A DNA stretch of 64,000 bases from Rhodosporidiobolus odoratus. Lineage: Eukaryota; Basidiomycota; Microbotryomycetes; Sporidiobolales; Sporidiobolaceae. A model generated the notes under the pieces. That model worked only from the letters and a program-made list of their open reading frames with translations. It was not told the origin of the DNA and did not search any database. The first letter of the stretch is position 1. Each line of letters opens with the position of its first letter. Location: NCBI GenBank assembly GCA_034387635.1, contig JAOANU010000002.1:372001-436000 (forward strand), written 5' to 3'. Position numbers and translations under genes: made by a program. Of this stretch, positions 1 through 11,405 are shown piece after piece.

Positions 1-112
1 GAAAGTGAGAGAGCGCTGAGAGAGATGAGACAATCAACTTGAACAGGCTACATTGACCTACACCGCTCTATCAGCTTCACTCTACGCATACCCCATCGGA
101 TCCATCTACAAC

Positions 113-1688
113 ATGCCCGCTCTTAAGATTGTCGCGCTCCCTGGAGATGGAATCGGTTGAGTCCTTCCCCCTCATCAAGAGTCAACTTCCGAACATGCCT
201 GTCCACCTCACGTGGCTGGTTGAAAGCCTTGATCGGGGGTACTTGGGAGCGCTGTCGAGGAGACAGAAGTGGAACCGAGGTCGATGAGGGTCGTGGAGAA
301 CGACCGCAGCCCCTCCATCTCTCGGAAGCGGTAGTCGGGTCGCTCCGCCGGCGCGACTGGCGACAGCAGACGGCGTAGAAGAGCTCTCTCTGCGGAAGTG
401 CTGACCGTCGCGTTCATCGACAGGTCCCGAGGTTGCCGCCCAGGCCATCCGTGTCCTCGAGACTCTCTCAGCTCACACCGACCTCAAGTTCGAGGTTGCC
501 GAACACGACTTCGGTGGCATTGCCATTGACAACCACCAGAACCCCCTTCCTGAGTCCACCCTCAAGGCGTGCCAAGAGGCGGACGCCATCCTTCTTGGTG
601 AGTTACGTCTTTCTCGCGAAGCCTTCTTTGCGAGCGCCCCAATCATACTGAATCCGCTGACTTGCCGTGTCTTCATAGGTGCCGTTGGTGGCCCCAAGTG
701 GGGTACCCACCCGACTCTCCGTCCCGAAATCGGTCTCCTCGCCCTTCGCAAAGCCCTTGGACTCTACGCCAACATCCGTCCTGCTCTCTTCCCCGCCCCT
801 TCCCTCGTTGCCCACTCGCCTCTCAAGGAGCACATCGCACAGGGCACTTCCATCGTCGTCGTCCGTGAGCTGATTGGCGGTATCTACTTCGGAGACCGCC
901 GCGAGGCTGTCGCTGGCGCTACCGAGGGCGAGGACGCCATTGCCTTCGACGCTTGCACGTACTCCGTGTCCGAGGTTCAGCGCATCACCCGCATGGCCGG
1001 CTACCTCGCCAAGCTCAGCAACCCTCCTCTGCCCATCCACTCTGTCGACAAGGCCAACGTCCTCGCTACTTCCCGTCTTTGGCGCCGTGTTGTCGGCGAG
1101 ACGTGCAAGGAGGAGTTCCCTGAATTGGCGCTTGACCACTCTCTCGTCGACTCTGCTTCCATGGTCATCTGCTCCAACCCTCGCAAGCTCAACGGTATCG
1201 TCCTTAGTGCGCTTTTCTCACTCCGGTTCTCACCCCGCTTTCCGCCGCCTCCGGTTGTAGCGAGAAACCATGGCTTACAATCTTTTCTTGTAGCTGAGAA
1301 CCTCTTCGGCGACATCCTCTCCGACGAGACTTCCGTCATCCCCGGCTCTCTTGGTCTCCTCCCCTCCGCATCGCTCGGAGGTATCCCCGACGGCTCCTCT
1401 CGCATTCCCGGCCTCTACGAACCCATCCACGGCTCTGCGCCCGACATCGCCGGACAAAACATTGCCAACCCCATTGGCACCATCCTCTCCATCGCCCTCA
1501 TGCTGCGATACTCGTTCGGCAAGGAAGCCGAGGCTCAACTCGTTGAGGAGGCTGTTCGTGTCGTGCTCGATGACGAGAAGTCTGGCGGTTTTGGCTTTAG
1601 GTCGAAGGACCTTGGCGGCGAGAAGACCACGACCGACGTTGGTGACAAGGTTGTCGAGGTTCTCAAGGGCCTCCTCGAGAAGAAGTAA
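113..1688 (+). CDS. LEU2: 3-isopropylmalate dehydrogenase
   Basis: Catalyses NAD-dependent oxidative decarboxylation of 3-isopropylmalate to 2-oxoisocaproate, the third committed step of leucine synthesis. Exons 113-155, 424-597, 679-1206 and 1294-1688 join in frame to a 379-residue protein, normal for the family. The first intron splits the glycine of the N-terminal GDGIGPE motif, and all three introns are GT-AG. Family signatures visible are the substrate-loop region GGPKWG, the metal-binding stretch LFGDILSDE spanning intron 3, and the cofactor-binding motif [14 protein letters not shown] near the C-terminus. The start is the first ATG opening on the conserved [13 protein letters not shown] segment. 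The neighbouring gene starts about 520 bp downstream on the same strand. Identification is secure; exact splice sites are predicted. Confidence 0.96.
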
Positions 1689-2212
1689 GCGTGAGGCAAC
1701 TCGTAGGAGCATTCGTTTGTTGAGCATTTAGTAGCATATATATCACGTCCACCTTGTGCAAAAAAGAAGCCAGCTTGGCGGCGGCGCTGTCACTCTAGCC
1801 GGGGACTCCGGTCATAGTAGGGCCAGGTTCGCCCCCGGTTCTACTAGCCTCTTTCGGCTTGTGCAAAGCAGACCGGCCCTTTCGACGCCGCCGGAGAAGC
1901 TACTCCGTCGTCGTCACCCTCTCGGCACTTTTGACCTTCTCAACCGCCTCGCCCTCCTCCTACTTTCTCAGCGGATGGAAGTACCGCTTGATCGGCACCG
2001 CTTTCCGATGGACGAAGCCTTGATTGTCGCCGGCGGTGCGTCACCTCTCTTTCGAGTCCCACGAAATCCGGGGTAGCCAAGCGCGAAGAAGGAAGCGAAG
2101 CAACCCCGAACGCCGAAGGAGTCCCCGTTGCCCGGTTCGAACGTAAGTTGCCTGTCGCTGGCATTGTCTTTTCAGTCTACTCCAGCACTACCTCCCTCGA
2201 GCTTCCTTCGAC
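1689..2212. other. Intergenic region, LEU2 3' end to RTA1-like gene
   Basis: About 520 bp between the LEU2 stop and the next start codon. An A/T-rich patch just after LEU2 (around 1730-1745) may be part of its 3' end. The remainder is GC-rich and should hold the promoter and 5' leader of the next gene. I saw no coding segment with family similarity. Confidence 0.4.
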
Positions 2213-3836
2213 ATGAGCTATATCGCTTCCACCCTTGCTGCCCGAGCACACACATCTTACGAGGTCTGCCTGTTTTTCCTTTTCATGGAGCTTAACCCTA
2301 GTTCTCCGTCTCGCCTCGCGAGCGCCGTGCTCACCACTGGAATCTCTCTGGTATACAGGAAGACCCCTACGGCTACGGGTTGCAAGGCCCGTCTTTGGCG
2401 CTGGTGAGTTTTCCTTTTCTTCCCTTCTTCTTCCTCCCCCGCTTCCCGCTTTGCGCTCGCTCTCGTCGCCAAGTCCGCTGCCCAAAATACCTCAGTGCTC
2501 TGGCTCACTCTTTCATGTCCGCAGAACGCAACCTTCCTCGCCCTTTTCATCCTTTCTTTCGTTTTGCACATCGGTCAACTTGGCATCTCGCGGCGGTACT
2601 GGTGGATGGCTGTCATGCCGGTCGGTTGTGCTTGTACGTGGTGCTCTCTAGTGCTGCTCGCTGCGCGCTCAGACAAATGGCTGACTCGCCTCTTTGCCTC
2701 TCTACCCCGTGCATCGTCTCTCGCTCCTTCCACTCGCTTGCCTTCTTCCCCTTCACAGGCGAGATTCTCGGATGGGCTGCTCGTGTCTGGTCGCACTACA
2801 ATCTTCCCGGCGACGGCTTCATCGTGCGTGTGCTGCTCTTTTCTCCGAAGGATTCAAACTTATTCCCGCCCCTCCCTCAGATCCAAATCTGCGTCCTCGT
2901 CCTCGCTCCCACTTTCTTCTCCGCCGCTCTATACTGGTCAGGCGGGCTCATCATCGAGTATGTTTCTCCGGCACGTTCGCGATGGCTTTCCCCCAAATGG
3001 TTCAAGATCATCTTCGTCACGGCCGACGTCGTCTCCCTCGTCATCCAAGGTATCGGTGGCGGTATGGCTGGCAGCGCCGCGGGTGATGATTTGGACCAAC
3101 TCAACCTCGGATCCGAGTGAGTCTTTTTTTCTTTCTTTCTCTTTTCTATCCTAGCCCTTGCCGATACCGGGTTGCTGCTGACCAGTCTCTGACTCTACAG
3201 CATAATGCTCGCCGGTATCATTATCCAGCTCGTCATCATGATCTTCTTCTCTTTCTATATGCTTGCATGGGGTTGGGCTGCGAGGCGCGAGATTGCCAAG
3301 TCTGGCTCGAGAATGCAGCTCTTCATTGCAGCCATCGGCGTCGCTTCTGCAGCCATCATCATCCGTGGTGTGAGTCTCTTCTTCCGCCCTTGCCCCCCTC
3401 ACCCTGTCACTTAGCACACGCCTTTCCAGTATGATTGATGAGCCTTTTCTTCTACTTTAGGGCTTCCGTACCGCCGAACTCAAGCAAGGCTTCCGAGGCT
3501 CGCTCGCAGTATGTTCTCTTCGTCCTACTCATTTATCGGGGACCTCGACTAATCGATTCTGCTTTTAGGAAAACGAGCTCATGATCCTTTTCGATGGCGT
3601 TCCGGTCGCTGTTGCCTCTCTCCTTCTCAAGTAAGTAGCAACCCCCTTCTTTGCTCCCCTTAGGATACTGACGAGTTTATGTCTACCACATCAGCTTCTT
3701 CCACCCTCACTGGTTCCTCCGCCTTTCTCCTACCGCTCTACCCTCTCCGACCCTCTCGGGCGCTTCTGGCAAAGACGCTACCGGCAGCCGAACAGAGATG
3801 ATCCAGACTCGCAAGAATGCCTTCGACCGTGTCTAA
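2213..3836 (+). CDS. RTA1-like multispanning membrane protein
   Basis: Member of the fungal RTA1/RSB1 family of seven-helix membrane proteins, linked in yeast to sphingoid-base translocation and resistance to toxic lipophilic compounds; the substrate here is unknown. Nine exons (2213-2263, 2359-2403, 2525-2633, 2759-2823, 2881-3116, 3201-3369, 3461-3508, 3569-3630, 3695-3836) join in frame to 308 residues, typical for the family. The N-terminus carries the YGY element, followed by repeated hydrophobic segments. Family-like features include CEILGWAAR after helix 2, the QGIGGGMAG loop motif, FRTAELKQGF before helix 6, and a final FFHPHWF segment ahead of a short polar tail. Eight introns in a gene this small is dense even for this window. 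Confidence 0.88.
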
Positions 3837-4323
3837 CAGACACTCGGTCCGCCAGCAGTAGCAGGGGGTGCAGGAAAAGCCGGATGCCGGACACTCGCTG
3901 CGACACTCGCCTGACTGCCGTACATGCGTCAATGTATAATTTGACATGGAGTTACGTACCAACACGCTGGAGAGCATGTGAAGAGCCGAGAGCAAACACT
4001 GGGACCGCATGTACGGGAGACCCAGAAGGGGCGCAAAATTAGAAGGGAGAAACGGGAGCGACGACACCAGCCGCTGTAAATTCGAGCGTGGCACCATCAT
4101 AGCAGAGAAACACACATACAAAGGCACAACACAGACAACGCTTACTACAAAATGCGTTTCTTCCAGCGCTAGGGTCCGCAGCAGAGGACGGACGTCACGC
4201 TCAGCCTGGAAAAGAAGAACGCTTAGCGCGGATGCGAGCAGATTGGCAGCTGCAGATCCAACGACAATGACGTGTAGAGGTGGGGTGGGGGGGGGGGGGG
4301 GGGGGGGGGCGAGGGAAGAGACT
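3837..4323. other. Convergent intergenic region containing a G-run
   Basis: Space between the 3' ends of the RTA1-like gene (+) and an unassigned gene (-). It should hold both terminators. Its one striking feature is a homopolymer of guanines described separately. Nothing here resembles a gene. Confidence 0.45.
4287..4309 (+). repeat. Homopolymeric run of 23 G
   Basis: Twenty-three consecutive G, preceded by GGTGGGGT, lie in the gap between two convergent genes. Such a tract could form a G-quadruplex and is also prone to length errors in sequencing and replication slippage. The exact length is therefore the least certain part of this region. Confidence 0.8.
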
Positions 4324-5477
4324 CTACCTTGACTTCCTCCTTTTCGGATCATGAGGGTTTTGACCGCTGCTTTGAAGGGCATCGAGGGTTGCTCGCCTGT
4401 GTTGGCCTCTCGAAACTAGTATTCGGCTGCTGCGTACAGAAGAGCTGGCTTGAGACACCGGAATCTCCTCATGAGGCTCGACGACTGTTCCCTTAGGGCG
4501 ACGATAGGAGGCGTTGAATCTTCGAAGAATGTCAGATCAGCCTGGGAGGACGGGCAAGCGATACATAAAGGCACTCACGAGGGCCAGTGTGGGTCGGCGT
4601 GGACCATATACTCGGCCACCGAGAAAACTGGCTTGACCTCCGTTTCGTCATAAGTCGACAGGTCCTTGAAAAATTGTCCTCTAAGTGGCCCGATTTCGAG
4701 GTACTTGAGCCACGCGTCACAAGCTCCTGGCCTCTGACGGTCGAGGTCCCAGCGGATCCTGGCATAATGTTTGAAATAGACGCGCTCCCATATCAGCACG
4801 GCGTCGGTAAATTCATCTTGAAGCCAATTGCTGATGAGCGGTTGTATTTCTGGCGTTAGATGGGCAAGACCTTGCGAGCATAGAAACGCGGCGAAGGAGT
4901 TCAGGATGTCCGCGTCAGTTAACTGATGCCCTTTGCGGTTGAGCTGCAACTGATAGAGCTCGTTGAAGTAGTGGAAGACGTCATCGGCGGGGAAAACATT
5001 TGGCCAATTGCTGCAGGAAAGGGCAGATCAGCCAGAATCACCGTATGCGTACCGAATCCGGCGAGCAAAGAGGTTGACGAACTCGATGCGAGAATATAAA
5101 ACGCGGGTTCGGGGAACAGCGGGAAAAGGAAGGTGCGTGTCGTGAAGAAGGAAATCTTGTCCGTCGACGGTACTGGCTTGTCTCTGTCGTACTCTACAGC
5201 GCACGATAGCGTTACAGTGGTCAGCCTGACTTATCTGATATTCGCTAGCCAGTGCGAGGGTCACGTACCCTCGTTCTTTCTCTCCTAATCCTTCGACGTC
5301 GCTCGGATCCTGCTCAATGTCGACGAGATGGACGTGTTGAACATTATCGGATCTCCCTAGCAGACGCGAAGTGGGCGCCGACATCCAAAGTCTCGTAATA
5401 GAGTCTTTAGGAAGAGGGCGCGGTTTCAGGTAGTCTGGCGTCTGGGCGGTTTTCTTGGGGACGGCCGAGGTAGCCAT
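4324..5477 (-). CDS. Unassigned protein, about 350 residues
   Basis: I do not recognise the family. Exons 5053-5477, 4579-5010 and 4324-4519 join in frame to 350 residues. The first two junctions look good; the final acceptor, after CTTCGAAG, is less certain. The N-terminal half has a proline/lysine-rich start (YLKPRPLPKD). The middle contains RNWPNVFPADD followed by a segment rich in aromatic and leucine residues that looks helical and globular. The C-terminal 60 residues are polar and basic, ending KRRKSR, a possible nuclear signal. A 75-nt segment in exon 1 starting GTACGTGA and ending TGTAG is free of stops and divisible by three, so it may be a further intron, giving about 325 residues. 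It converges on the RTA1-like gene and is divergent from the phosphatase. Confidence 0.6.
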
Positions 5478-6216
5478 ACTGGTTGTCCAAGGGAGGAAAC
5501 CTGGCGTAAGGAGCGGGAGGGAGGAGGAACGGTGAGAGGCAGAGACCGCGGATCAGCGTGGAGTTTCCGCGGTGAGCCGGGTCTACTTCAGTGTGCTTGC
5601 GGTCTCCGCCTGTCCGTTTCCAGTGTAGTGCACGATATCAATGCAGGACTGGCATCAAGACAAGATTGTGCCGAGGACAAGCGGTACCGGTGCGAGAATT
5701 TGGGTGCGAGCGCTCTAGGGGCAATTTTGCAGCAGCATGCAAAATCTTGATGGCCCATCAAGCGTAGCAACAATACAAGCTTAGTGATGGCAGAAACTCT
5801 GTTCGTCCATGTTGAAATCGAGTTCAGGATCAGGGGGAGAAGTTGTCAGCAGACTCGTCAGCAGCACAGCGGCTAGACTAGGCGAGTGTTGCGTCTTCGG
5901 CGTGCTATAGTCGACAGCAGCCTAGTATCATTACAAGCATGTGCATGTGGTGTGAGACTGAGTTGGAACAGGAATCGTTTGTTCTCGCAGCTCCTCCTTT
6001 AGCAACTCATTCCTAATCCCGCCTTTGCGCCTTCTAGGCCAGAGGCAGTTCTACAAAGACATCGAACAACCACCTGGTAACACGCCCACCATGCTCCGCT
6101 AGACTTCTTCTCCACCGTGACACTCTCCCGTCTCATCTCGTCTCCCGCCGCCCACTCATCCTCTCCTCCTCGCCCATCTCCTCTGGACCCCGCCTGAACC
6201 CCTCTCATCTTCTCAG
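5478..6216. promoter_or_regulatory. Divergent intergenic region
   Basis: About 740 bp separating the 5' ends of the unassigned minus-strand gene and the Siw14-like gene, so it must contain both promoters. The right part (about 6100-6216) is a pyrimidine-rich leader on the + strand, as is common just before fungal start codons. No clear TATA element or operator could be singled out. Confidence 0.4.
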
Positions 6217-7815
6217 ATGACAGCCTGGAATCCCCTTAACCGCCCCCCCATCTCTTCCAGCGACTCTTCGCTTGTCATCAACCCCGAGGCGACTTGCATG
6301 CGCAACCTCGACGGTTCTGACTCGACCTCACCTTCTACCGACGAAGTACCCGGCTGGCTCGCAGAAACGATGCTCGGATCAACAGCATGCACGGAAGGAG
6401 ACATGGGAGAGGTGCAAGGTACCGACGGGGATGATAGCCCAGCTCACGCGAGCGGAGGACGCGCATCCGAAGGCGGCAAGTCGTGTGGGTTGGTGACGAG
6501 TATCAACGGTGAGTGCGCAGGCGAGGACAACATGCCTGGTCCTGTTGGGCGCCCTCTTGATGAAGCACAAGACGATGTCCCTCTCCCGCCGCCCGGACTC
6601 GATGCCATGCCTTCGGCTTCGCGGTATTCGTACGGCGACTTCAGCTCGGCGAGCTCGACGACCTCATCCTCTGCGTCGACATCCGGCTTCTCGTCGCATT
6701 CAGCCTCGTCTGCGACGACCGTCAGCTCGACGACGACCTTCTTCGCGGCGGGATGGAACGGCCAAGTCTGCTCGCCTCTTCCTACGATGCGCAGTTTCAC
6801 GGCATTCGCGAACGATTGCCTAGCAGAGGTCGACACCCCGGTCGCAGACTCGGGCGAAACGGCCCTTCCGGCTCCTACTTCGCCATTGTCCGCTGCAGCC
6901 GACGAAACCGTCACCCTCTCCTCTCTCTGCACCTCGGAAGCCGCTCATTTCGATCGGCCTGCCTCCCCTTCCACTGCTTCGACGTCCTCGGTGCTCCCTT
7001 CCGAATCTTCACTCGTTGAGGACGATGCCGTTCCTACTCCTCCCGACAACTTCGCCATTGTCAACCCTGGACTGTATCGTTCCTCCTACCCTCGACGAGC
7101 AAACTTCTCTTTCCTGAAGAGCTTGGGGTTGAAGAGTGTCATGTGCGTATCGGCCTCATCATGTATCGCGAACGCAACTAAGCGCTGTTTTGACCGTCTA
7201 CAGGACACTCGTGGAGGATTCGTACGCCGAAGAAAACATCGGATTCTACAAATTGGAAGGCATCCAATTCTTCCAGTTCAGCATACCGGCGAACAAGGAA
7301 CCGGTCGTGTCAGGTTCGATCTCCTCTCTCTATGCCTCCTGCTCTGCGACGTGTTTATGAGACTGATGTCGATCGTTCTCGCGCAGTGCCGGAGGAAAAG
7401 CTTGTCGCAGCCCTGGCCGTCGCGTTGGACAAGCGAAATTATCCGATGCTCATTCACTGCAATAAGGGCAAGGTGCGCATAGTCTCTGTTGGAACTTCAG
7501 CTGTCCAAGCTGACTTTCCAATACCATTCTCAGCATCGCACAGGTTGCTTGATCGGCTGTCTTCGTCGTCTTCAGAGCTGGTCACTGCCCGACACTTTCG
7601 AGGAGTACCGATGCTTCTCCCATCCGAAGAGTCGAGCGATGGACTTGCAGTGCATCGAGGGATTTGGCGGCGTAGCTCAGGTTCGCATTCCTGACTGGTC
7701 TCTCTCACCATTCGCGACGCTAACGATCGATCGCTTTGCTCGATAGGTCCGGGAGGTGGCAGATCCGAATTTCCTCCCAATATGGGCTGAACCGGATCCG
7801 CCGCCGCCGCCCTAG
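6217..7815 (+). CDS. Siw14/Oca-type atypical dual-specificity phosphatase
   Basis: Belongs to the plant-and-fungal atypical dual-specificity phosphatases (PFA-DSP). The yeast member Siw14 removes the 5-beta phosphate of inositol pyrophosphates; activity here is inferred. Exons 6217-7142, 7204-7313, 7387-7472, 7534-7680 and 7747-7815 join in frame to 445 residues. The catalytic P-loop HCNKGKHRTG, with the nucleophilic Cys and the Arg, is built across the exon 3/4 junction. Upstream, FAIVNPGLYRSSYPRRANF is the expected domain start. The first 280 residues are a Ser/Thr-rich, probably disordered extension that yeast Siw14 largely lacks. The C-terminus ends in a short proline run. Family assignment is firm, the exact substrate is not. 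Confidence 0.9.
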
Positions 7816-8295
7816 CCTACTCCCATTCCCTCTCTTCCCTCGCTCTTTCCTCCTGCCGCCGCGTACACATCCTATCCAGCTGCCTCAGACCACCCTCGTC
7901 GTCCTTAGTTACCATCACCAGTTTCCGCGCTACTCTCCGTTTTGTTGTACAAGTACTGCACCCCGAACGAATCATAGCCGCCATGCCGCGCCTGTCCCAC
8001 CCGAGTTCCTCTCCTCCAATCTTCTTCAGATGAGGCAGGAACGAGGAAACAGCAGAACTTTTTTGGTGGAGGAGTAATGGATCTTTACCGCCCGCCTCGA
8101 GCTGCTCAAAGCGCTTGACGGGTCGGGCCCTCCCCCTTTGTCCGTCTTGCACGTGTGCTTCGTCCGTGAGATGAAAGTAGGGACCACAAGGTGCCGGAAA
8201 GAGTGAGAGTAAACAACGACTCTACGGACCAGCGAATCTTTCTCGAGATTTTCGGGCAGACGACTGCATGTTCAATTTGTATGCCTTTTGCAAGG
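7816..8295. other. Convergent intergenic region
   Basis: About 480 bp between the 3' ends of the phosphatase gene (+) and the Aim19-like gene (-). The left part is pyrimidine-rich. I saw no gene, repeat or structured element. Confidence 0.4.
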
Positions 8296-9112
8296 TCATT
8301 GCGAGAAGTACCACCAGCCATACATCCCTGCTTGCGCTGCAGCCACTCCTGCAAGTCCTAGCGGTCCTGGTCGTCGAGATTTGTACGCCTTCTTGCCGTT
8401 GAAGAAGAGATAGATTAGGGACCACGCTATTGATAGAATTGGAGCGGTAGGTGGAGACCAACAGGCAGAAGGTGCGGAATGGAGGTCAGGCATATGGCAA
8501 GGGAGATAGCGAGGAAGCGAAAGGGGACGAAGGAAGAAAATGTCACGGTCGCAGCAGGCGCAAGGCGATCGCGACCGAAAGTAGGCAGTTCCAGAGAGTC
8601 AAGGACGATGGATGCGATCAGCAGGGAGTGTCGTAGGTAAAGCAGAAGCAGCATGTCAGCGGTTCATCCTGCTTTCGACGCGGAGGAGAAAGAGAATGAA
8701 AGCGCACCAGTAGTCGTTCCTGCTCCGTTCAATGCATCGCCCGCCTTGATCATGTACCTGCGCAGAGTTTCGTGCTTGCCTCAGCAAGTCTCCTCCTCGA
8801 GTAGTCGAGAGACCTCCTCACCCGCTCCCTCCGAAGATGGCTGCAAACGCCGGCAGCTGTAACAGATGCGGGAACCCCACAGGTGCTCGCACACACAGAG
8901 GCAGTGCCGAGAGTCTGTCCGGATGTGATTTGAGTACGACTGGGGCAGTCCGACAGCGAGGAAACGAGGCGAACGTACAGAACGGCAGAAGTCGACCAAG
9001 CAGGGTACGGCGATGTAGCGAGGTTGTGGATCAGCTGAGGTGTCTTGACCTGAGGCACTGGTGGGGTCTGTTGCGCGGCGAAGTCCGTTGGGGGAGAAGG
9101 CGTAGTCATCAT
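8296..9112 (-). CDS. AIM19: Aim19-like mitochondrial membrane protein
   Basis: Resembles fungal Aim19, a small mitochondrial membrane protein of unknown function named from a screen for altered mitochondrial inheritance. Exons 8979-9112, 8822-8914, 8708-8757 and 8296-8426 join in frame to 135 residues, close to the family length. Matching features are SPYPAW near residue 35, a glycine-rich helix ending GYMIKAGDALNGAG, and the closing helix AWSLIYLFFNGKKAY with MYGWWYF at the C-terminus. Exon 1 begins at the first of two adjacent ATGs; an upstream in-frame ATG (9247) would add 45 residues. The intron at 8427-8707 is long for this window. The assignment rests on remembered family pattern and should be confirmed by a profile search. 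Confidence 0.72.
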
Positions 9113-9377
9113 GTTGGAGACAGGAAAGAAAGAAGCTGCTAGGACAGCGGCAAGCAGCGGCGGTTTCAGCTCTTCCTTTTTGCTGTCTTTCGGCCGAATC
9201 TTGAATCTGCGCACGTCCCTAGCCGAGCCGACACAGCCATACCTCAATTGCGCCTACTTTGACATGACAACTCGCCGCAACATGCTTTTTTCTTCTTCCC
9301 AACGCTTCGACGCCGATCCACCTAGCACGCAGGAGACTAAGGTCGTAATGTGAGGTAGCTAAGCTCATCAACGTCCC

Positions 9378-11281
9378 TCACCACGCCCGGGCATACCAGT
9401 CGTGGCCAGTCTCGTCCTCGTCGTCCGCCTCTGTAAAGTAGAAAAGGCGCTCTGCCCGCGGCGTGGTCAGCTGCCTTCTGCTGGATGTGGCGGGGCTCCG
9501 GGGAGATTACAGGCAGGACGCACCTTCGGCACGAATCTCGCGCTGGTTCGCCACCCTGCCCGCCTTCGACGGCGAAGAAAAACGCAGCAAGACGATGTTT
9601 GCGACGTGATTTGTGTAGGTACCGATAGGGCGGAAGTTGACGCTTGTAAAGAGGCGAACGATGAGAGCTGCGACGGTCGAGGGGTGAATCATGCCGGACT
9701 TGGCCGTCTGCAGCGGGTAGATCAGCTCGAGCAGATCATTTCCGAACTGAGAAAGGCGAGCGCACCGCTTTGCAGCGAACTACGGTGCCTTGCCACGCAG
9801 TCGGGGGGAAGACGTCGTAGCGCAGGTAAGTTGGCGGTCGCGCAAGGAAATCTTCGGCTGGGTGAGAAGCTGCACGAGGCGCGATAAGCGGGCGGTTGCT
9901 CAAGGTAACGGATACAGCTTACCAGCAGCTCGCTGTGCTTGTTCTGGCGTTTCGTATTGTGCGAGAATAGCCGTCTTCCCTGCGATCTGCTGGTTGACGG
10001 TCTTCACATACGGAGTGCAGCATGAACTGCGAAGGCTTTGACTGAATTTCGACCGGTCTTGTACGGCGTTCGGATTTATGTTCTGTGGGGGACAGATTCA
10101 GTCTGCCACAGCAGAAAGTGAGAGGGAAATCAGACTGACACCGCAGATCCGGACCAGGACTTGTAACGCACGCCTCTTCTCCTCAATCGTATCAGCCCGC
10201 TGTCGCTCTTCATCCCGCTTTGCGTGCTGCCCTCGCTCTGCCTCATCTTGCTCAAGCTTCTTGCTCAGTTCGTCCTCCGCCTCGCGCTTCTCTCGCTCCT
10301 GAAGTTCCTCGCAATCCTGCTGCTCCTGCTGCTCACGCCTCTCACGCTCGAGGTCCTCAACCCTGCGCCGCTCTGCGCGCTCCTCAAGCTCGTTTGTCAA
10401 GCGCTCCTGCCACTCCCGATCGTCCGCAGCTAGTCGTTTTTCCCTCTCCCGTTCTTCCATAGCCATCCGTTCCTCCCGCTCTGTCTTCCTGCCTCATCCG
10501 AGCCCGTCGCTCCTCTTCCTGAAAGGCACGACGTTCCGCTTCGTCCTGCGACGGTCCGGGCGGGGTAGTTGCACGGTCGGAGCGCTTGGCGGAGGGCTCA
10601 TCTTCCGGCGAGTTTAGGGCAGGGCGCTTTCGGAGAGGGACATCTCGCGGAGGCGGTCTGTAAGATCCGCATACACGTAACCACTAGCTTCGTCACAAGT
10701 GTTAACGACGTATGAGCGCCGAAGATTGAGTCGATCGGGGTAGCGGGCCTGAATTGGGTCGGGCTGAAAGAGAGGGCTGCTGCCGTCGAGTTGCGGGGCG
10801 AAGAGGATGCGGCCCACGGTGCGAGATACGTCGAAGTGAGAAGATCCACACCAAGAAGATGGCTTCGGAACGATCTGCGTGCCTCCAGGTCAAGCGAGAG
10901 ATGGGGGGTTGAGAAGGTCGCCACGCACCTCAAGTTCGATCCGTAGCCCACCCACCTTCTTTAACCGACAAGCTACCTGGGCCGGTACGGCATCAGCTAT
11001 TGTCCGGTAGAGAATGCGCCTGCAACGCAACGTTCAGTTTGTAATCTGGATGAGCGAAATTGTACATACACTGGGCCATCTTCCTCCCGGAGGTCCGCCA
11101 AGATACCATCACCACGAGACGCCAGGGTGCTCAACACGGTCGAATACTTCTGTAGATCATGAACACAGAGTCAGCTCGAAGCAGTAAGGGAGGAGCGAGG
11201 GAAAGAAGCGAACCTGGAGTGGGTGTGCTTCCTCGGGGAGACCAGAGATGAGGGCAGGTTTGCTTCTGTTGTCGAAGCAGA
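9378..11281 (-). CDS. Unresolved multi-exon gene with central coiled coil
   Basis: Coding character is clear but the family is not recognised and the model is incomplete. Read right to left: a helical N-terminal part (SGLPEEAHPLQ joined to KYSTVLSTLASRGDG after an intron ending at 11153); a segment containing KPSSWCGSS and GRILFAPQLDG (about 10700-10870); a basic stretch LRKRPALNSPEDE that could be a nuclear signal; then about 110 residues of Glu/Arg-rich coiled coil (about 10150-10470). After further introns come a segment with YLRYDVFPPTAWQG, one with IYPLQTAKSGMIHPS, and a tail ending DDEDETGHDWYARAW before the stop. The frame slips at the start of the coiled coil (about 10485). The true start lies to the right of 11281 and was not found. 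Confidence 0.45.
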
Positions 11282-11335
11282 TCGGCAGTCATTCGTAGCG
11301 AGGGGCCTTTCAAGCGAGGACGAAAGCAAAGAAGC

Positions 11336-11405
11336 ATGAAAAGAAGAAAAGAAGAAAAGAAGGACAGAAGAAAAGAAGAAAAGAAGAAAAGAAGAAAAGA
11401 AGGAG
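11336..11405. repeat. AAGAAGAAAAG-type purine repeat
   Basis: A 70-bp all-purine stretch (with one C) on the + strand, made of imperfect copies of GAAAAGAA. It lies upstream of the coiled-coil gene on the opposite strand, where it reads as a polypyrimidine tract. It could be a promoter element of that gene or a simple microsatellite. Confidence 0.75.

Noticed and set aside
1756..2076. Small open frame between LEU2 and the RTA1-like gene
   Set aside because: No family pattern, and it lies where the promoter and 5' leader are expected.
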